Of a stretch of 24,381 nt of DNA, positions 1 to 5,872 are shown in pieces (position 1 is the first letter of the stretch; every line of letters starts with the position of its first letter). The notes under the pieces were generated by a model. That model searched no databases and was not told where the DNA came from. It saw only the letters and a list, made by a program, of their open reading frames with translations. The stretch comes from Syntrophaceae bacterium UBA6109 (lineage in GTDB: Bacteria > Desulfobacterota > Syntrophia > Syntrophales > UBA6109), in NCBI GenBank assembly GCA_002428445.1, contig DIWJ01000068.1, positions 1 to 24,381 of the forward strand. Reading direction: 5' to 3'. A program made the translations under genes and the position numbers.

Positions 1-527
1 GTGATGACGCCCTCCTTGCCAACCTTCTCCATCGCTTCGGAGATGATATCGCCGATCGTGCTGTCGTTGTTCGCCGATACCTTGCCGACCTGGGCGATCT
101 CCTTCTTGTCCCGGATCGTCTTGCTCATCTTCTTCAATTCCGCCACGACGATGGCGACACCCTTGTCAATGCCGCGCTTGAGCGACATCGGATTCATCCC
201 GGCGGCGACCAGTTTCGACCCTTCGCGATAGATGCTCTGCGCGAGCACGGTCGCGGTCGTGGTGCCGTCTCCGGCCGTGTCCGAGGTCTTGGAAGCGACT
301 TCCTTGACCATCTGGGCTCCCATGTTCTCGAACTTGTCCTCCAGCTCGATCTCCTTGGCGACCGTGACGCCGTCCTTGGTGATGTTCGGGGCGCCCCACG
401 ATTTTTCGATCAATACGTTCCGTCCCTTCGGCCCCAGGGTAACCTTGACGGCATTGGCCAGGGTGTCGACACCCGTCATGATCCTTTCACGGGCAATCCC
501 GCTGTATTTGATTTCTTTTGCTGCCAT
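1..527 (-). CDS. groEL: GroEL chaperonin 60 kDa subunit, N-terminal part (cut by window edge)
   Basis: This gene encodes the large subunit of the cytosolic chaperonin, which folds proteins in an ATP-driven double ring capped by GroES. The 175 visible residues are the equatorial and early intermediate domain of a protein of about 545 residues. The phosphate-binding segment TLGPKGRN lies at residues 30-37. The residues matching E. coli Asp52 and Asp87 are present in ITKDG (52) and AGDGTTT (85-91), so the ATPase site looks intact. The start is ATG with two purine-rich Shine-Dalgarno-like runs just upstream (AGGAGG, then AGGAG). The gene follows groES by 21 bases on the same strand, as in the usual groESL operon. 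The rest of the gene lies left of base 1. Identification is secure. Confidence 0.98.
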   Translation of the reverse strand, partial: MAAKEIKYSGIARERIMTGVDTLANAVKVTLGPKGRNVLIEKSWGAPNITKDGVTVAKEIELEDKFENMGAQMVKEVASKTSDTAGDGTTTATVLAQSIYREGSKLVAAGMNPMSLKRGIDKGVAIVVAELKKMSKTIRDKKEIAQVGKVSANNDSTIGDIISEAMEKVGKEGVI

Positions 528-548
528 CTTCTCCTGTCCTCCTTTTCG

Positions 549-839
549 CTATGATTCGATAACGCCGAGAATGTCGTCTTCACGCATGATAAGGTGCTCC
601 ACGCCGTCGATCTTGACCTCATTGCCGGCATAGCGGCTGAAGAGGATCTTATCGCCCTTCTTCACGTCGAGGGGAACGAGCGCGCCCTCTTTGTCTCTTT
701 TCCCAGGTCCGGCGGCAACAACCTTGCCCTCCTGGGGCTTTTCCTTGGCCGTGTCGGGAATGATGATCCCACCCGCCGTCTTTTCGTCCTTTTCCGTCCT
801 CAACACCAGTACTCGATCCTGCAAGGGTCTTATTTTCAT
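549..839 (-). CDS. groES: GroES co-chaperonin 10 kDa subunit
   Basis: This gene encodes the heptameric lid that caps the GroEL cavity. The 96-residue length is normal for the family. It opens with [12 protein letters not shown], carries the mobile-loop pattern [16 protein letters not shown] around residues 21-36 that docks onto GroEL, and has the roof and base motifs [14 protein letters not shown] and the C-terminal [10 protein letters not shown]. An AAGGAGGT Shine-Dalgarno sequence (minus strand, about 846-853) sits seven bases before the ATG. It is the first gene of the groES-groEL pair. I looked upstream for a CIRCE inverted repeat (HrcA site) and for a clear heat-shock sigma promoter and found neither, so its regulation cannot be read from this sequence. 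Confidence 0.98.
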   Translation of the reverse strand: MKIRPLQDRVLVLRTEKDEKTAGGIIIPDTAKEKPQEGKVVAAGPGKRDKEGALVPLDVKKGDKILFSRYAGNEVKIDGVEHLIMREDDILGVIES

Positions 840-1146
840 GCTTCTACCTCCTTGAACTCATTGGATCATTCGCCGCTCCTTCTAAATGGCGGCAAATGCA
901 AGAACTTCTACGGGAAACTGGTCCGGCCAGGGGTGAGCGCACCGACGCGCGTCCGGATCCTGCGACAAACTCCGATGAAAACGAAGGATTTCTCTGCCCT
1001 TTCTACCATCATTCCCCTATTTTCAAAGGATTATGCCCCAATGTAATCATTGTTTCCTGCGTGTCAACATCGGCGCCTCATTTTCTCCCTGCACGCCTTC
1101 TTCACAGGAATTTCAATGATGACAGAGAGTTGTCCACCGATCAGGG

Positions 1147-1178
1147 CGGCGGAGGCACGGCGGAGGCACGGCGGCGGA
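1147..1178. repeat. 11-base tandem repeat, two units plus a partial third
   Basis: The unit CGGCGGAGGCA occurs at 1147-1157 and 1158-1168, followed by the related CGGCGGCGGA at 1169-1178. The block ends five bases before the -35 element of the SDR promoter. It may be a site for a regulator or simple slippage of GC-rich sequence; the sequence does not decide. Confidence 0.6.
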
Positions 1179-1183
1179 AGGAT

Positions 1184-1213
1184 TTGACAAAAAGAAGCCG
1201 ACACCGCTACAAT
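1184..1213 (+). promoter_or_regulatory. Sigma-70-type promoter of the SDR gene
   Basis: A perfect -35 TTGACA (1184-1189) is followed after 18 bases by TACAAT (1208-1213), five of six matches to the -10 consensus. Transcription would begin near 1220, giving a leader of about 60 bases before the GTG start at 1280. Spacing and direction fit the SDR gene and possibly the Nudix gene behind it. Confidence 0.65.
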
Positions 1214-1279
1214 GCGCGGCCTTCCGGTTCCTCCCCCCCAGGCGGAACGGAAAGGCCCTATGCGCCACAGGAGGTCGTC

Positions 1280-2068
1280 GTGAAACTGCAGGACATGTTC
1301 AAGCTGGGCGGGAAGATGGCGCTCGTCACGGGCGGCGGGCGGGGGATCGGAAAATTCATCGCGGAGGGATTCGCAGAAGCCGGCGCGGATCTGGTCCTTG
1401 CGTCGCGCAAGATGAAGAATCTCGAAGCGTCCGCAGAGGAAATCCGGCGGAATTTCGGCGTGCGGGTCCTGCCGGTCGCCTGCGACATGGGGAAGCCGGA
1501 GGAGATCGATGCCATGATCGGGACGGTCCTGGAGAAATTTCCCCGGATCGACATCCTCGTCAACAACGCCGGGGCGAGCTGGGGGGCGCCGACGCTGGAA
1601 TTCCCGCTGGAGCGCTGGGACCAGCTGTTCAATGTCAATGTTCGCGGCGTGTGGATCCTCTCGCAAAAGGTCGCAGCCGTCATGAAGAACCAGGGCGGCG
1701 GCAACATCATCAACCTCTCCTCCGTCATGGGATTCCGGGGCACCGACGAGGCGACCCATCCCGCCGTTCCCTATAACTCAACCAAGGCGGCGATCAACCT
1801 TCTCACCATGAACCTGGCGGTGAAGCTTGCTCCGTACAAGATCCGCGTCAATGCCATCGCCCCGGGTTTTTTCCGCACGGACATGATGTCCTATATCGAG
1901 AAGCCGGAATTTCAGGCGGCCCGAAACCGGATACTGGAGTTGATCCCGATGCGCCGCGTCGGCGACAGGGACGACATCAAGGCCGTGGCGGTTTTCCTGG
2001 CCTCCGACGCCTCGGCCTACATGACGGGCCATGTCCTGGTTGACGACGGCGGCATGCTGGCTCGATGA
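1280..2068 (+). CDS. Short-chain dehydrogenase/reductase (SDR) family oxidoreductase
   Basis: This is an NAD(P)-dependent oxidoreductase of the classical SDR family, 262 residues long. The cofactor-binding motif TGGGRGIG is at residues 17-24, NNAG at 95-98, the catalytic Ser at about 148 (NLSSVMG) and the YxxxK pair at Tyr165/Lys169 (YNSTK). The C-terminal pattern SDASAYMTGHVLVDDGG is typical. The Ser-Tyr distance is 17 residues rather than the common 13, because of a short insert (TDEATHPAVP) before the Tyr. The GTG start is chosen because CAGGAGG lies five bases upstream and the SDR domain starts immediately; the longer in-frame opening has no family sequence. Close relatives are annotated as gluconate 5-dehydrogenase or 3-oxoacyl-ACP reductase, but the substrate cannot be told here. 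It lies 68 bases before the Nudix gene on the same strand. Confidence 0.9.
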   Translation: MKLQDMFKLGGKMALVTGGGRGIGKFIAEGFAEAGADLVLASRKMKNLEASAEEIRRNFGVRVLPVACDMGKPEEIDAMIGTVLEKFPRIDILVNNAGASWGAPTLEFPLERWDQLFNVNVRGVWILSQKVAAVMKNQGGGNIINLSSVMGFRGTDEATHPAVPYNSTKAAINLLTMNLAVKLAPYKIRVNAIAPGFFRTDMMSYIEKPEFQAARNRILELIPMRRVGDRDDIKAVAVFLASDASAYMTGHVLVDDGGMLAR

Positions 2069-2136
2069 GCACAGAGTGAAAAAGATTCCACTCCTTGGGG
2101 TGGGTGAAGATCTTCGGGAGGGAACCGATTCCGACC

Positions 2137-3072
2137 ATGCTGAGAGAATTCCTGAAATCGCCGACGGCGGTGCCAGTCGAACCGTTCGATGCGGCGACCG
2201 TCATCATCGTCCGCGAAGATCCCGGGAGGCCGTTCGAGGTGCTCCTCATGCGCCGCCACCGGCGTCAGACCTACATGGGAGGAGCCTTTGTGTTTCCCGG
2301 CGGCCGGCTGGATGATGCCGACATGGCGGATGAACTCCTCCCCTGCCTAGACGCCCCGCCGCCCGGCGTAAATCTCCTTCTGCAGGAACCTTCGCTGGCC
2401 GTCGCAAAAGCCCGCGGTCTTTTTGTGGCGGCCGTCCGGGAGACCTTCGAAGAATCGGGAATCCTGCTGGCCAATGCGCGCGACGGCCGTCTGCTCGATT
2501 CCGCAGGTCCGGCCGCGGCGGTGCGCCGCTCGGCCTGCCGGGGCGGGCTGCGCAGCCGCTCGCTGAGCCTGGCGGACATCGCCCGCTACGAGAAGCTCCG
2601 CTATGCCCTCGACCGGCTGGTTCCCTATTCCCGCTGGATTACGCCCGCAGTGGAGCCGCGCCGTTTCGACGCGAGGTTCTTTCTGGCGCGCCTGCCCGCT
2701 GGACAGACAGCCCTGCAGGATCATGCCGAAATGACGGAATGCCAGTGGCTGACGCCCGGGGAGGCCCTTTCCCTCCACCGGGAGAGGATGATCGTTCTCA
2801 TGCCGCCGACGCTGAGGACGGTGGAGGAACTCGCCGCCTTTGCGACGGCGGATGCGTTGTTTTCCGCCGCCTCGCACCGCCGGATCGAGCCGATCCTCCC
2901 GGAGGCATTCGCCGAGGGGGAGATCTACGGCGTTCTCCTGCCCAACGACCCGAAGTATTCCTTATCGGGCCGCCGGTCGCCTTCAGCACCCGGCCAACCC
3001 TCGCGGATCGTCATGGAAGACGGCATCTGGAAGACCAGGCCGGCACCGAGCGGCGCGCCGCAAGGACTCTAA
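2137..3072 (+). CDS. Nudix hydrolase with an interrupted Nudix box (NUDT19-like)
   Basis: Nudix enzymes cleave nucleoside diphosphates linked to another moiety, such as CoA, NADH or ADP-sugars. The protein is 311 residues. Strand motifs AATVIIVRED (19-28) and FEVLLMRRHR (33-42) are followed by FVFPGGRLDD (51-60), the start of the Nudix box. Its metal-binding half, RETFEESGIL, comes only at residues 101-110. The G56-to-R101 spacing is 45 residues against 14 in the canonical GX5EX7RE pattern, so about 31 residues are inserted. From memory, eukaryotic NUDT19 and bacterial relatives, linked to CoA diphosphatase activity, carry a similar insert. The ATG start has GGGAGG 15 bases upstream, a rather long distance; in-frame TTG (2095) or GTG (2104) starts are possible. 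The CoA-related role is inference. Confidence 0.82.
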   Translation: MLREFLKSPTAVPVEPFDAATVIIVREDPGRPFEVLLMRRHRRQTYMGGAFVFPGGRLDDADMADELLPCLDAPPPGVNLLLQEPSLAVAKARGLFVAAVRETFEESGILLANARDGRLLDSAGPAAAVRRSACRGGLRSRSLSLADIARYEKLRYALDRLVPYSRWITPAVEPRRFDARFFLARLPAGQTALQDHAEMTECQWLTPGEALSLHRERMIVLMPPTLRTVEELAAFATADALFSAASHRRIEPILPEAFAEGEIYGVLLPNDPKYSLSGRRSPSAPGQPSRIVMEDGIWKTRPAPSGAPQGL

Positions 3073-3129
3073 TCACCGGGGATTTGCAGTCGAAGGCCAG
3101 ACGAGGTGACGAGAAGGTTGTTTCCCTCC

Positions 3130-3251
3130 GGGCTGTTCAGAAATGCCCGGATGCAAGGCTCCCGAAATCCTGAGCCGTGAGGCGTACTGGAACGTACGTT
3201 GAACGGCTGAGGGTGGGTGAAACGCAGCAGACGGGCGTTTATGAGCAGCCT
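3130..3251. repeat. Large nested inverted repeat between convergent genes
   Basis: Three sets of arms nest around one centre. The outer arms, 3130-3149 and 3232-3251, match at 16 of 20 positions with two further wobble pairs. The middle arms are AGCCGT (3173-3178) and ACGGCT (3203-3208). The inner arms are CGTAC (3183-3187) and GTACG (3194-3198), around a 6-base loop. The gaps between inner and middle arms are exactly four bases on each side. It lies between the ends of the Nudix gene and the leftward 106-residue gene, so it could end transcription from both sides. The sequence, including GTACGTTGA and GGGCGTTTATGAGCAGCC, resembles a repeat I recall as common between genes in Geobacter-like and related genomes. 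That resemblance is from memory and was not searched. Confidence 0.7.
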
Positions 3252-3257
3252 CCTATC

Positions 3258-3578
3258 CTAGAGATCTGCTGTGGCCAAGTCCGTCAAATCCCTCTCCCTC
3301 AGCAGACTCCGCTTCCAGTTCCGCAGCGACGGAACGATGAAGGGCAGGATTCGCATGGAATAGTAAGGAGGGAGAATGGGCAGACCGATGAGGTCGCCGA
3401 AGACGGCGAGCATGAAGAGCCTCTCCACCTGGGCTCGTTCCTTCCTTAATTCCAGGCTCAGTTCGTGGGTGGTGTATCCGTAGAGGACCTCGCGCAGGAA
3501 CTGTAAAGCCTTCCCGGCACGATCGGAAATTTCCTTCACCCATCGCCGCCCGCTGCTTTCTCGATTCATCCCATCCAC
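3258..3578 (-). CDS. Small conserved-looking hydrophobic protein of unknown function
   Basis: I do not recognise this family with certainty. The predicted protein is 106 residues. A basic and acidic helical N-terminal half contains LQFLREVLYGYTTHE (about 26-40) and ELRKERAQVERL (43-54). A hydrophobic stretch at about 54-83 follows, broken by LPILPPYY, then a charged tail (RNWKRSLLRERDLTDL). This suggests a peripheral or single-span membrane protein. The GTG start is preferred because GAGGGGG lies eight bases upstream; an ATG three codons later (3569) is the alternative. Its composition looks like real coding sequence, unlike the overlapping frame at 3253-3690. It is last in the leftward TPM-NTase-LemA-Usp cluster, about 200 bases after the usp gene, with repeat copy A between. 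Confidence 0.6.
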   Translation of the reverse strand: MDGMNRESSGRRWVKEISDRAGKALQFLREVLYGYTTHELSLELRKERAQVERLFMLAVFGDLIGLPILPPYYSMRILPFIVPSLRNWKRSLLRERDLTDLATADL

Positions 3579-3627
3579 CCGGGATTCCCCCTCGTGAGAT
3601 TTTTGGAGAATTTGAGGATCGCCGCCC

Positions 3628-3690
3628 TGAAGCTCTCCGGAGCAAGGTCCGGAGAGCCTTTTGACTCCCAAGGAAGAGTTCCTTCCACAT
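3628..3690 (-). repeat. Dispersed hairpin repeat, copy A
   Basis: This segment is similar to 5706-5768 (copy B). Shared blocks include TGAAGCTCTC, GGAGCAAG, TCCGGAGA and CCCAAGGAAG in the same order. Copy A contains a perfect 10-base inverted repeat, GCTCTCCGGA (3632-3641) and TCCGGAGAGC (3648-3657), around a 6-base loop. A second short stem-loop (ACTC/GAGT around CCAAGGAA) follows. It lies 50 bases upstream of the leftward hydrophobic-protein gene, as copy B lies 38 bases upstream of the nucleotidyltransferase gene. Confidence 0.7.
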
Positions 3691-3749
3691 GGGCCGTCTT
3701 GTTGGCGCAGCTTGGCCGGCAAAGACGTTCCTGCCGACCGTTTCAGCCG

Positions 3750-3775
3750 TCCCGGGGCGAAGAATGTCCCCGGGA
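3750..3775 (-). terminator. Hairpin just after the usp gene
   Basis: TCCCGGGG (3750-3757) and CCCCGGGA (3768-3775) form a perfect 8-base stem with a 10-base loop, ending five bases beyond the usp stop codon. No T-run follows on the minus strand, so it is not a standard intrinsic terminator. It may protect the 3' end of the message or be part of repeat copy A, which has a comparable GC hairpin in copy B. Confidence 0.4.
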
Positions 3776-3780
3776 ATCCT

Positions 3781-4239
3781 TCACGGCTTTTCGGCGTAGG
3801 GCGCGCGCACCGTCAGAACCGGACAGGGCGCAAGCCGGACCACGCGCGCCGCGACCGATCCGAAGACAAGATGGCGCCAGCCCGTTTGTCCGTGGGTAGC
3901 TAGGACGATCAAGTCGATGCCTTCCTTCTCCGCAATGCGCACGATCTGATCGGCGGGATTGCCGTGCAGCAGCTCGGAACGGACTCCGCCGTTCGGAAAG
4001 TGCTTCCGGATCAGGTCGTCAAGGGCCTGCCGCGAACAGGCGATCAGCTCCGCCTGGTACGTTTCAACGTCGAAGGAGGACGTCCCCTCCATGACCGGCA
4101 GCAGCGGCACGGCCGAAACGACGTGAACGACGGAGAGTTCGGCGGAAAACTGCGCAGCCAGCTCTTTGGCGGCCGCCAGCGCCACCACGGACGGATCGCT
4201 GAAATCCGTGGGTTGAAGAATCTTCCGGAAAGGCAACAT
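3781..4239 (-). CDS. Universal stress protein, UspA family
   Basis: This is a cytosolic 152-residue single-domain Usp protein. It opens with the family pattern FRKILQPTDFSDPS (4-17), has the strand SAELSVVHVV (32-41), and ends with the nucleotide-binding loop ATHGQTGWRHLVFGSVA (114-130) and CPVLTVR (139-145). The loop fits the G-x9-G-S part of the ATP-binding Usp motif (Gly117, Gly127, Ser128). The first Gly of the full GxxGx9GS motif is Ala114, a substitution I recall in many relatives. ATP binding is therefore likely but not certain. The start is ATG with AAAGGGGG upstream. It follows lemA by 85 bases that contain two hairpins. The exact role of Usp proteins varies; stress or starvation survival is the family-level expectation. 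Confidence 0.93.
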   Translation of the reverse strand: MLPFRKILQPTDFSDPSVVALAAAKELAAQFSAELSVVHVVSAVPLLPVMEGTSSFDVETYQAELIACSRQALDDLIRKHFPNGGVRSELLHGNPADQIVRIAEKEGIDLIVLATHGQTGWRHLVFGSVAARVVRLAPCPVLTVRAPYAEKP

Positions 4240-4262
4240 GCTCGGATTCCCCCTTTCGTTCT

Positions 4263-4310
4263 CCTTCCCCGCTTTTCACGGGGGAGGGGCTGTCGCGGCT
4301 GTGCGCCGCG
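4263..4310 (-). other. Two hairpins between lemA and usp
   Basis: On the minus strand the first stem pairs 4305-4310 with 4294-4299 (CGCGGC, 5-base loop). The second pairs 4279-4287 with 4263-4271 (nine pairs, one of them wobble, 7-base loop). Neither has a following T-run. Lying between the lemA stop and the usp start, they could act as intercistronic processing or stabilising structures rather than full terminators. Confidence 0.5.
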
Positions 4311-4324
4311 GGAAAATCCGCAGG

Positions 4325-4900
4325 CTAGAACTTCACCTGCGGGGCGGACTTCGCAGCGGCAGGCGCCTCAAAAAAGGCCGCCTTCTCGAAGGAGAAGAGG
4401 CCCGCCAGCAGATTCGCCGGGAAACTGCGGATGGCGACGTTGTAGGCCTGCACGGCTTCGTTGTAACGCCGGCGTTCGACGGAGATACGATTTTCCGTCC
4501 CTGCCAGTTCATCCTGCAGACGCATGAAGTTCGCGCTGGATTTCAGATCCGGGTAGCGTTCGACCACAACCAGCAGCCGGCTCAGGGCCGAAGAAAGCTC
4601 ATTGTTGGCGCTGATCTTGTCGGGGACCGTCGCTGCACCGCCCACCCTGGCCCGCGCGTTCGTCACCTCGACGAGGACGTCCTTTTCCTGCTTGGCGTAT
4701 CCCTTCACGGTTTCCACCAGATTGGGGATCAGGTCGTAGCGGCGCTGCAGCTGATTTTCGACCTGCGCCCAGGACGATTTCACCGTCTCATCCTTCGCAA
4801 CGAACGTGTTGTATGTCCCCTGGAAAAATCCATACAGCGAAAGGCCGCCGAGGACGATGACGGCCGCCACTGCAATCAGAATCATCTTTGTCTTGCTCAT
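4325..4900 (-). CDS. lemA: LemA family membrane protein
   Basis: The 191-residue protein has the normal LemA layout. A single N-terminal membrane helix (about residues 5-25) with an outward C-terminus precedes a long helical domain. It carries the family signature YNTFVAKDETVKSSWAQVE (about 30-48) followed by NQLQRRYDLIPNLVETVKGY (49-68). LemA proteins have no firmly assigned biochemical role; they often neighbour TPM-domain proteins, as here, and are discussed in envelope function. The start is ATG, with GGAGG six bases upstream. It follows the nucleotidyltransferase-fold gene by 36 bases, so the two are probably co-transcribed. Confidence 0.95.
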   Translation of the reverse strand: MSKTKMILIAVAAVIVLGGLSLYGFFQGTYNTFVAKDETVKSSWAQVENQLQRRYDLIPNLVETVKGYAKQEKDVLVEVTNARARVGGAATVPDKISANNELSSALSRLLVVVERYPDLKSSANFMRLQDELAGTENRISVERRRYNEAVQAYNVAIRSFPANLLAGLFSFEKAAFFEAPAAAKSAPQVKF

Positions 4901-4936
4901 CTGTTCCTCCCCCGTCTTCGATTTTGTCCCGCTATG

Positions 4937-5668
4937 CTAAAGCTCGGCCCGGTCGATGCTTCCGCAGAGCCGTTCGATCTCTCTCATGTAACCTTGAAAA
5001 ACCTCTTTCACGCCCGCCGAAGACAGGCCGTCCGAGCCCTCGCGGATATCCAGGCAGCGGAGGAAAACCGTCTCGTCCATCGGCAGGATACGGGACACCG
5101 CGCGCACGATTTCCCTGCGGTCGGAGGAAACGGCGGCGCCCTTGAGATACAGGAGGGCGGTGAAGAGCGACAGGAAGGCCGTCAGGGAAACACGAATCAG
5201 CTCCCGCAATTTCCTGGCATCCCCTTCCGCTTCGAGAAAACCGGTGCGCAGGTGCAGGATCTTCCCCTTCAGCTCCCGCTCGATCTGGAGCCTCAGGTGC
5301 ACCGGCTCGAAGGCCAGATCCTGGAGCACGTCCTGCCCGCAGACCAGAACGTGCTCGCGTTTCATGTTCAGAAACTCAATCGGATAGGAATCCAGGGAGT
5401 CCCGCACATAGGGCGGCGTCATGAAGAGCGGCGTCGAGACCCCGCGCTTCCGCCAGCGCTTGACGGTGTCGATGGCGCGATCGATCCGCTCCACGCCCGC
5501 TTCCGTCAGGACGATGAGGAAGTTGATATCGGACCGGCCGGGAACATATCGGCCCGCAGCGCCGCTTCCGTACAGAATGATCGCGACGAGTTCGCCTCCG
5601 AACAGCGTTTGGAAATCCTCACGAAATTCCGGAAAGATCTCTTCCGGCTTATCGGGCCTCTTCGCCAT
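4937..5668 (-). CDS. Nucleotidyltransferase-fold protein with a DxN variant motif
   Basis: The 243-residue protein begins with a polymerase-beta-like nucleotidyltransferase core. LVAIILYGSGAAGRYVPGRS (27-46) gives the GS motif at 34-35, followed by DINFLIVL (47-54). In the usual motif GS...DxD, the second Asp is Asn49 here, so one metal ligand is changed. A candidate third carboxylate is Glu98 (YPIEFLNM). After about residue 110 the protein is mainly helical, with a hydrophobic segment around VSLTAFLSLFTALLYL. The start is ATG with GGGAGG just upstream; a longer in-frame opening would run into repeat copy B. It sits between the TPM-protein gene and lemA. It could transfer a nucleotide to a protein or small molecule, or be a catalytically weakened sensor; its substrate is unknown. 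Confidence 0.75.
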   Translation of the reverse strand: MAKRPDKPEEIFPEFREDFQTLFGGELVAIILYGSGAAGRYVPGRSDINFLIVLTEAGVERIDRAIDTVKRWRKRGVSTPLFMTPPYVRDSLDSYPIEFLNMKREHVLVCGQDVLQDLAFEPVHLRLQIERELKGKILHLRTGFLEAEGDARKLRELIRVSLTAFLSLFTALLYLKGAAVSSDRREIVRAVSRILPMDETVFLRCLDIREGSDGLSSAGVKEVFQGYMREIERLCGSIDRAEL

Positions 5669-5705
5669 GCATTCCTCCCGACCGCCACTTCGGCCTTTGC
5701 AGAAT

Positions 5706-5768
5706 TGAAGCTCTCGGAGCAAGCTCCGGAGAATCCTCGATCCCCAAGGAAGGGATCTTGAACATCAT
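5706..5768 (-). repeat. Dispersed hairpin repeat, copy B
   Basis: This is the partner of copy A (3628-3690). It contains TCTCGGAG caag CTCCGGAGA, the same stem as copy A with one base missing on one side. It also has GATCCC CAAGGAA GGGATC, a 6-base stem whose counterpart in copy A has changed in sequence but keeps the CAAGGAA loop. It lies 38 bases upstream of the nucleotidyltransferase start and downstream of the TPM-protein gene. Confidence 0.7.
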
Positions 5769-5780
5769 TCGCTCGCATCC

Positions 5781-5800
5781 CCCCGCGGCACGCCGCGGGG
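5781..5800. repeat. GC-rich hairpin next to repeat copy B
   Basis: CCCCGCGGC (5781-5789) and GCCGCGGGG (5792-5800) form a near-perfect palindrome. It lies 72 bases downstream of the TPM-protein stop on the minus strand. No T-run follows. The flanks repeat the words GCTCGC and ATGCGCTCGC. It may be part of the same dispersed element as copy B. Confidence 0.6.
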
Positions 5801-5872
5801 AATGCGCTCGCTGCCGGATTCAACTTCAGAGGAGTTGATTCTGCCGCGATTGCCGATCTTTTTCAACAACGA

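Larger units (their letters stand above)
840..1279. other. Divergent intergenic region between groES and the SDR gene
   Basis: This 440-base stretch separates groES (leftward) from the SDR gene (rightward). I see no convincing gene: the open frames here lack Shine-Dalgarno sequences and any recognisable protein motif. It holds the SDR promoter near its right end and a short 11-base tandem repeat just before that promoter. The groES promoter must also lie here but could not be assigned. Confidence 0.6.

Noticed and set aside
840..1100. Heat-shock control elements before groES (CIRCE or sigma-32 promoter)
   Set aside because: No TTAGCACTC-N9-GAGTGCTAA repeat is present. A TTGAAA near 1020 on the minus strand has no CCCCAT-type -10 at proper spacing.
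3253..3690. Alternative leftward frame (145 codons) overlapping the 106-residue gene
   Set aside because: Its translation is rich in Arg, Gly and Ser without a plausible core, and it starts inside repeat copy A. The other frame has better coding character and a Shine-Dalgarno.
4238..5761. Rightward 507-codon open frame across usp, lemA and nucleotidyltransferase genes
   Set aside because: It spans several well-supported leftward genes and their gaps, lacks a Shine-Dalgarno and has no protein motif.
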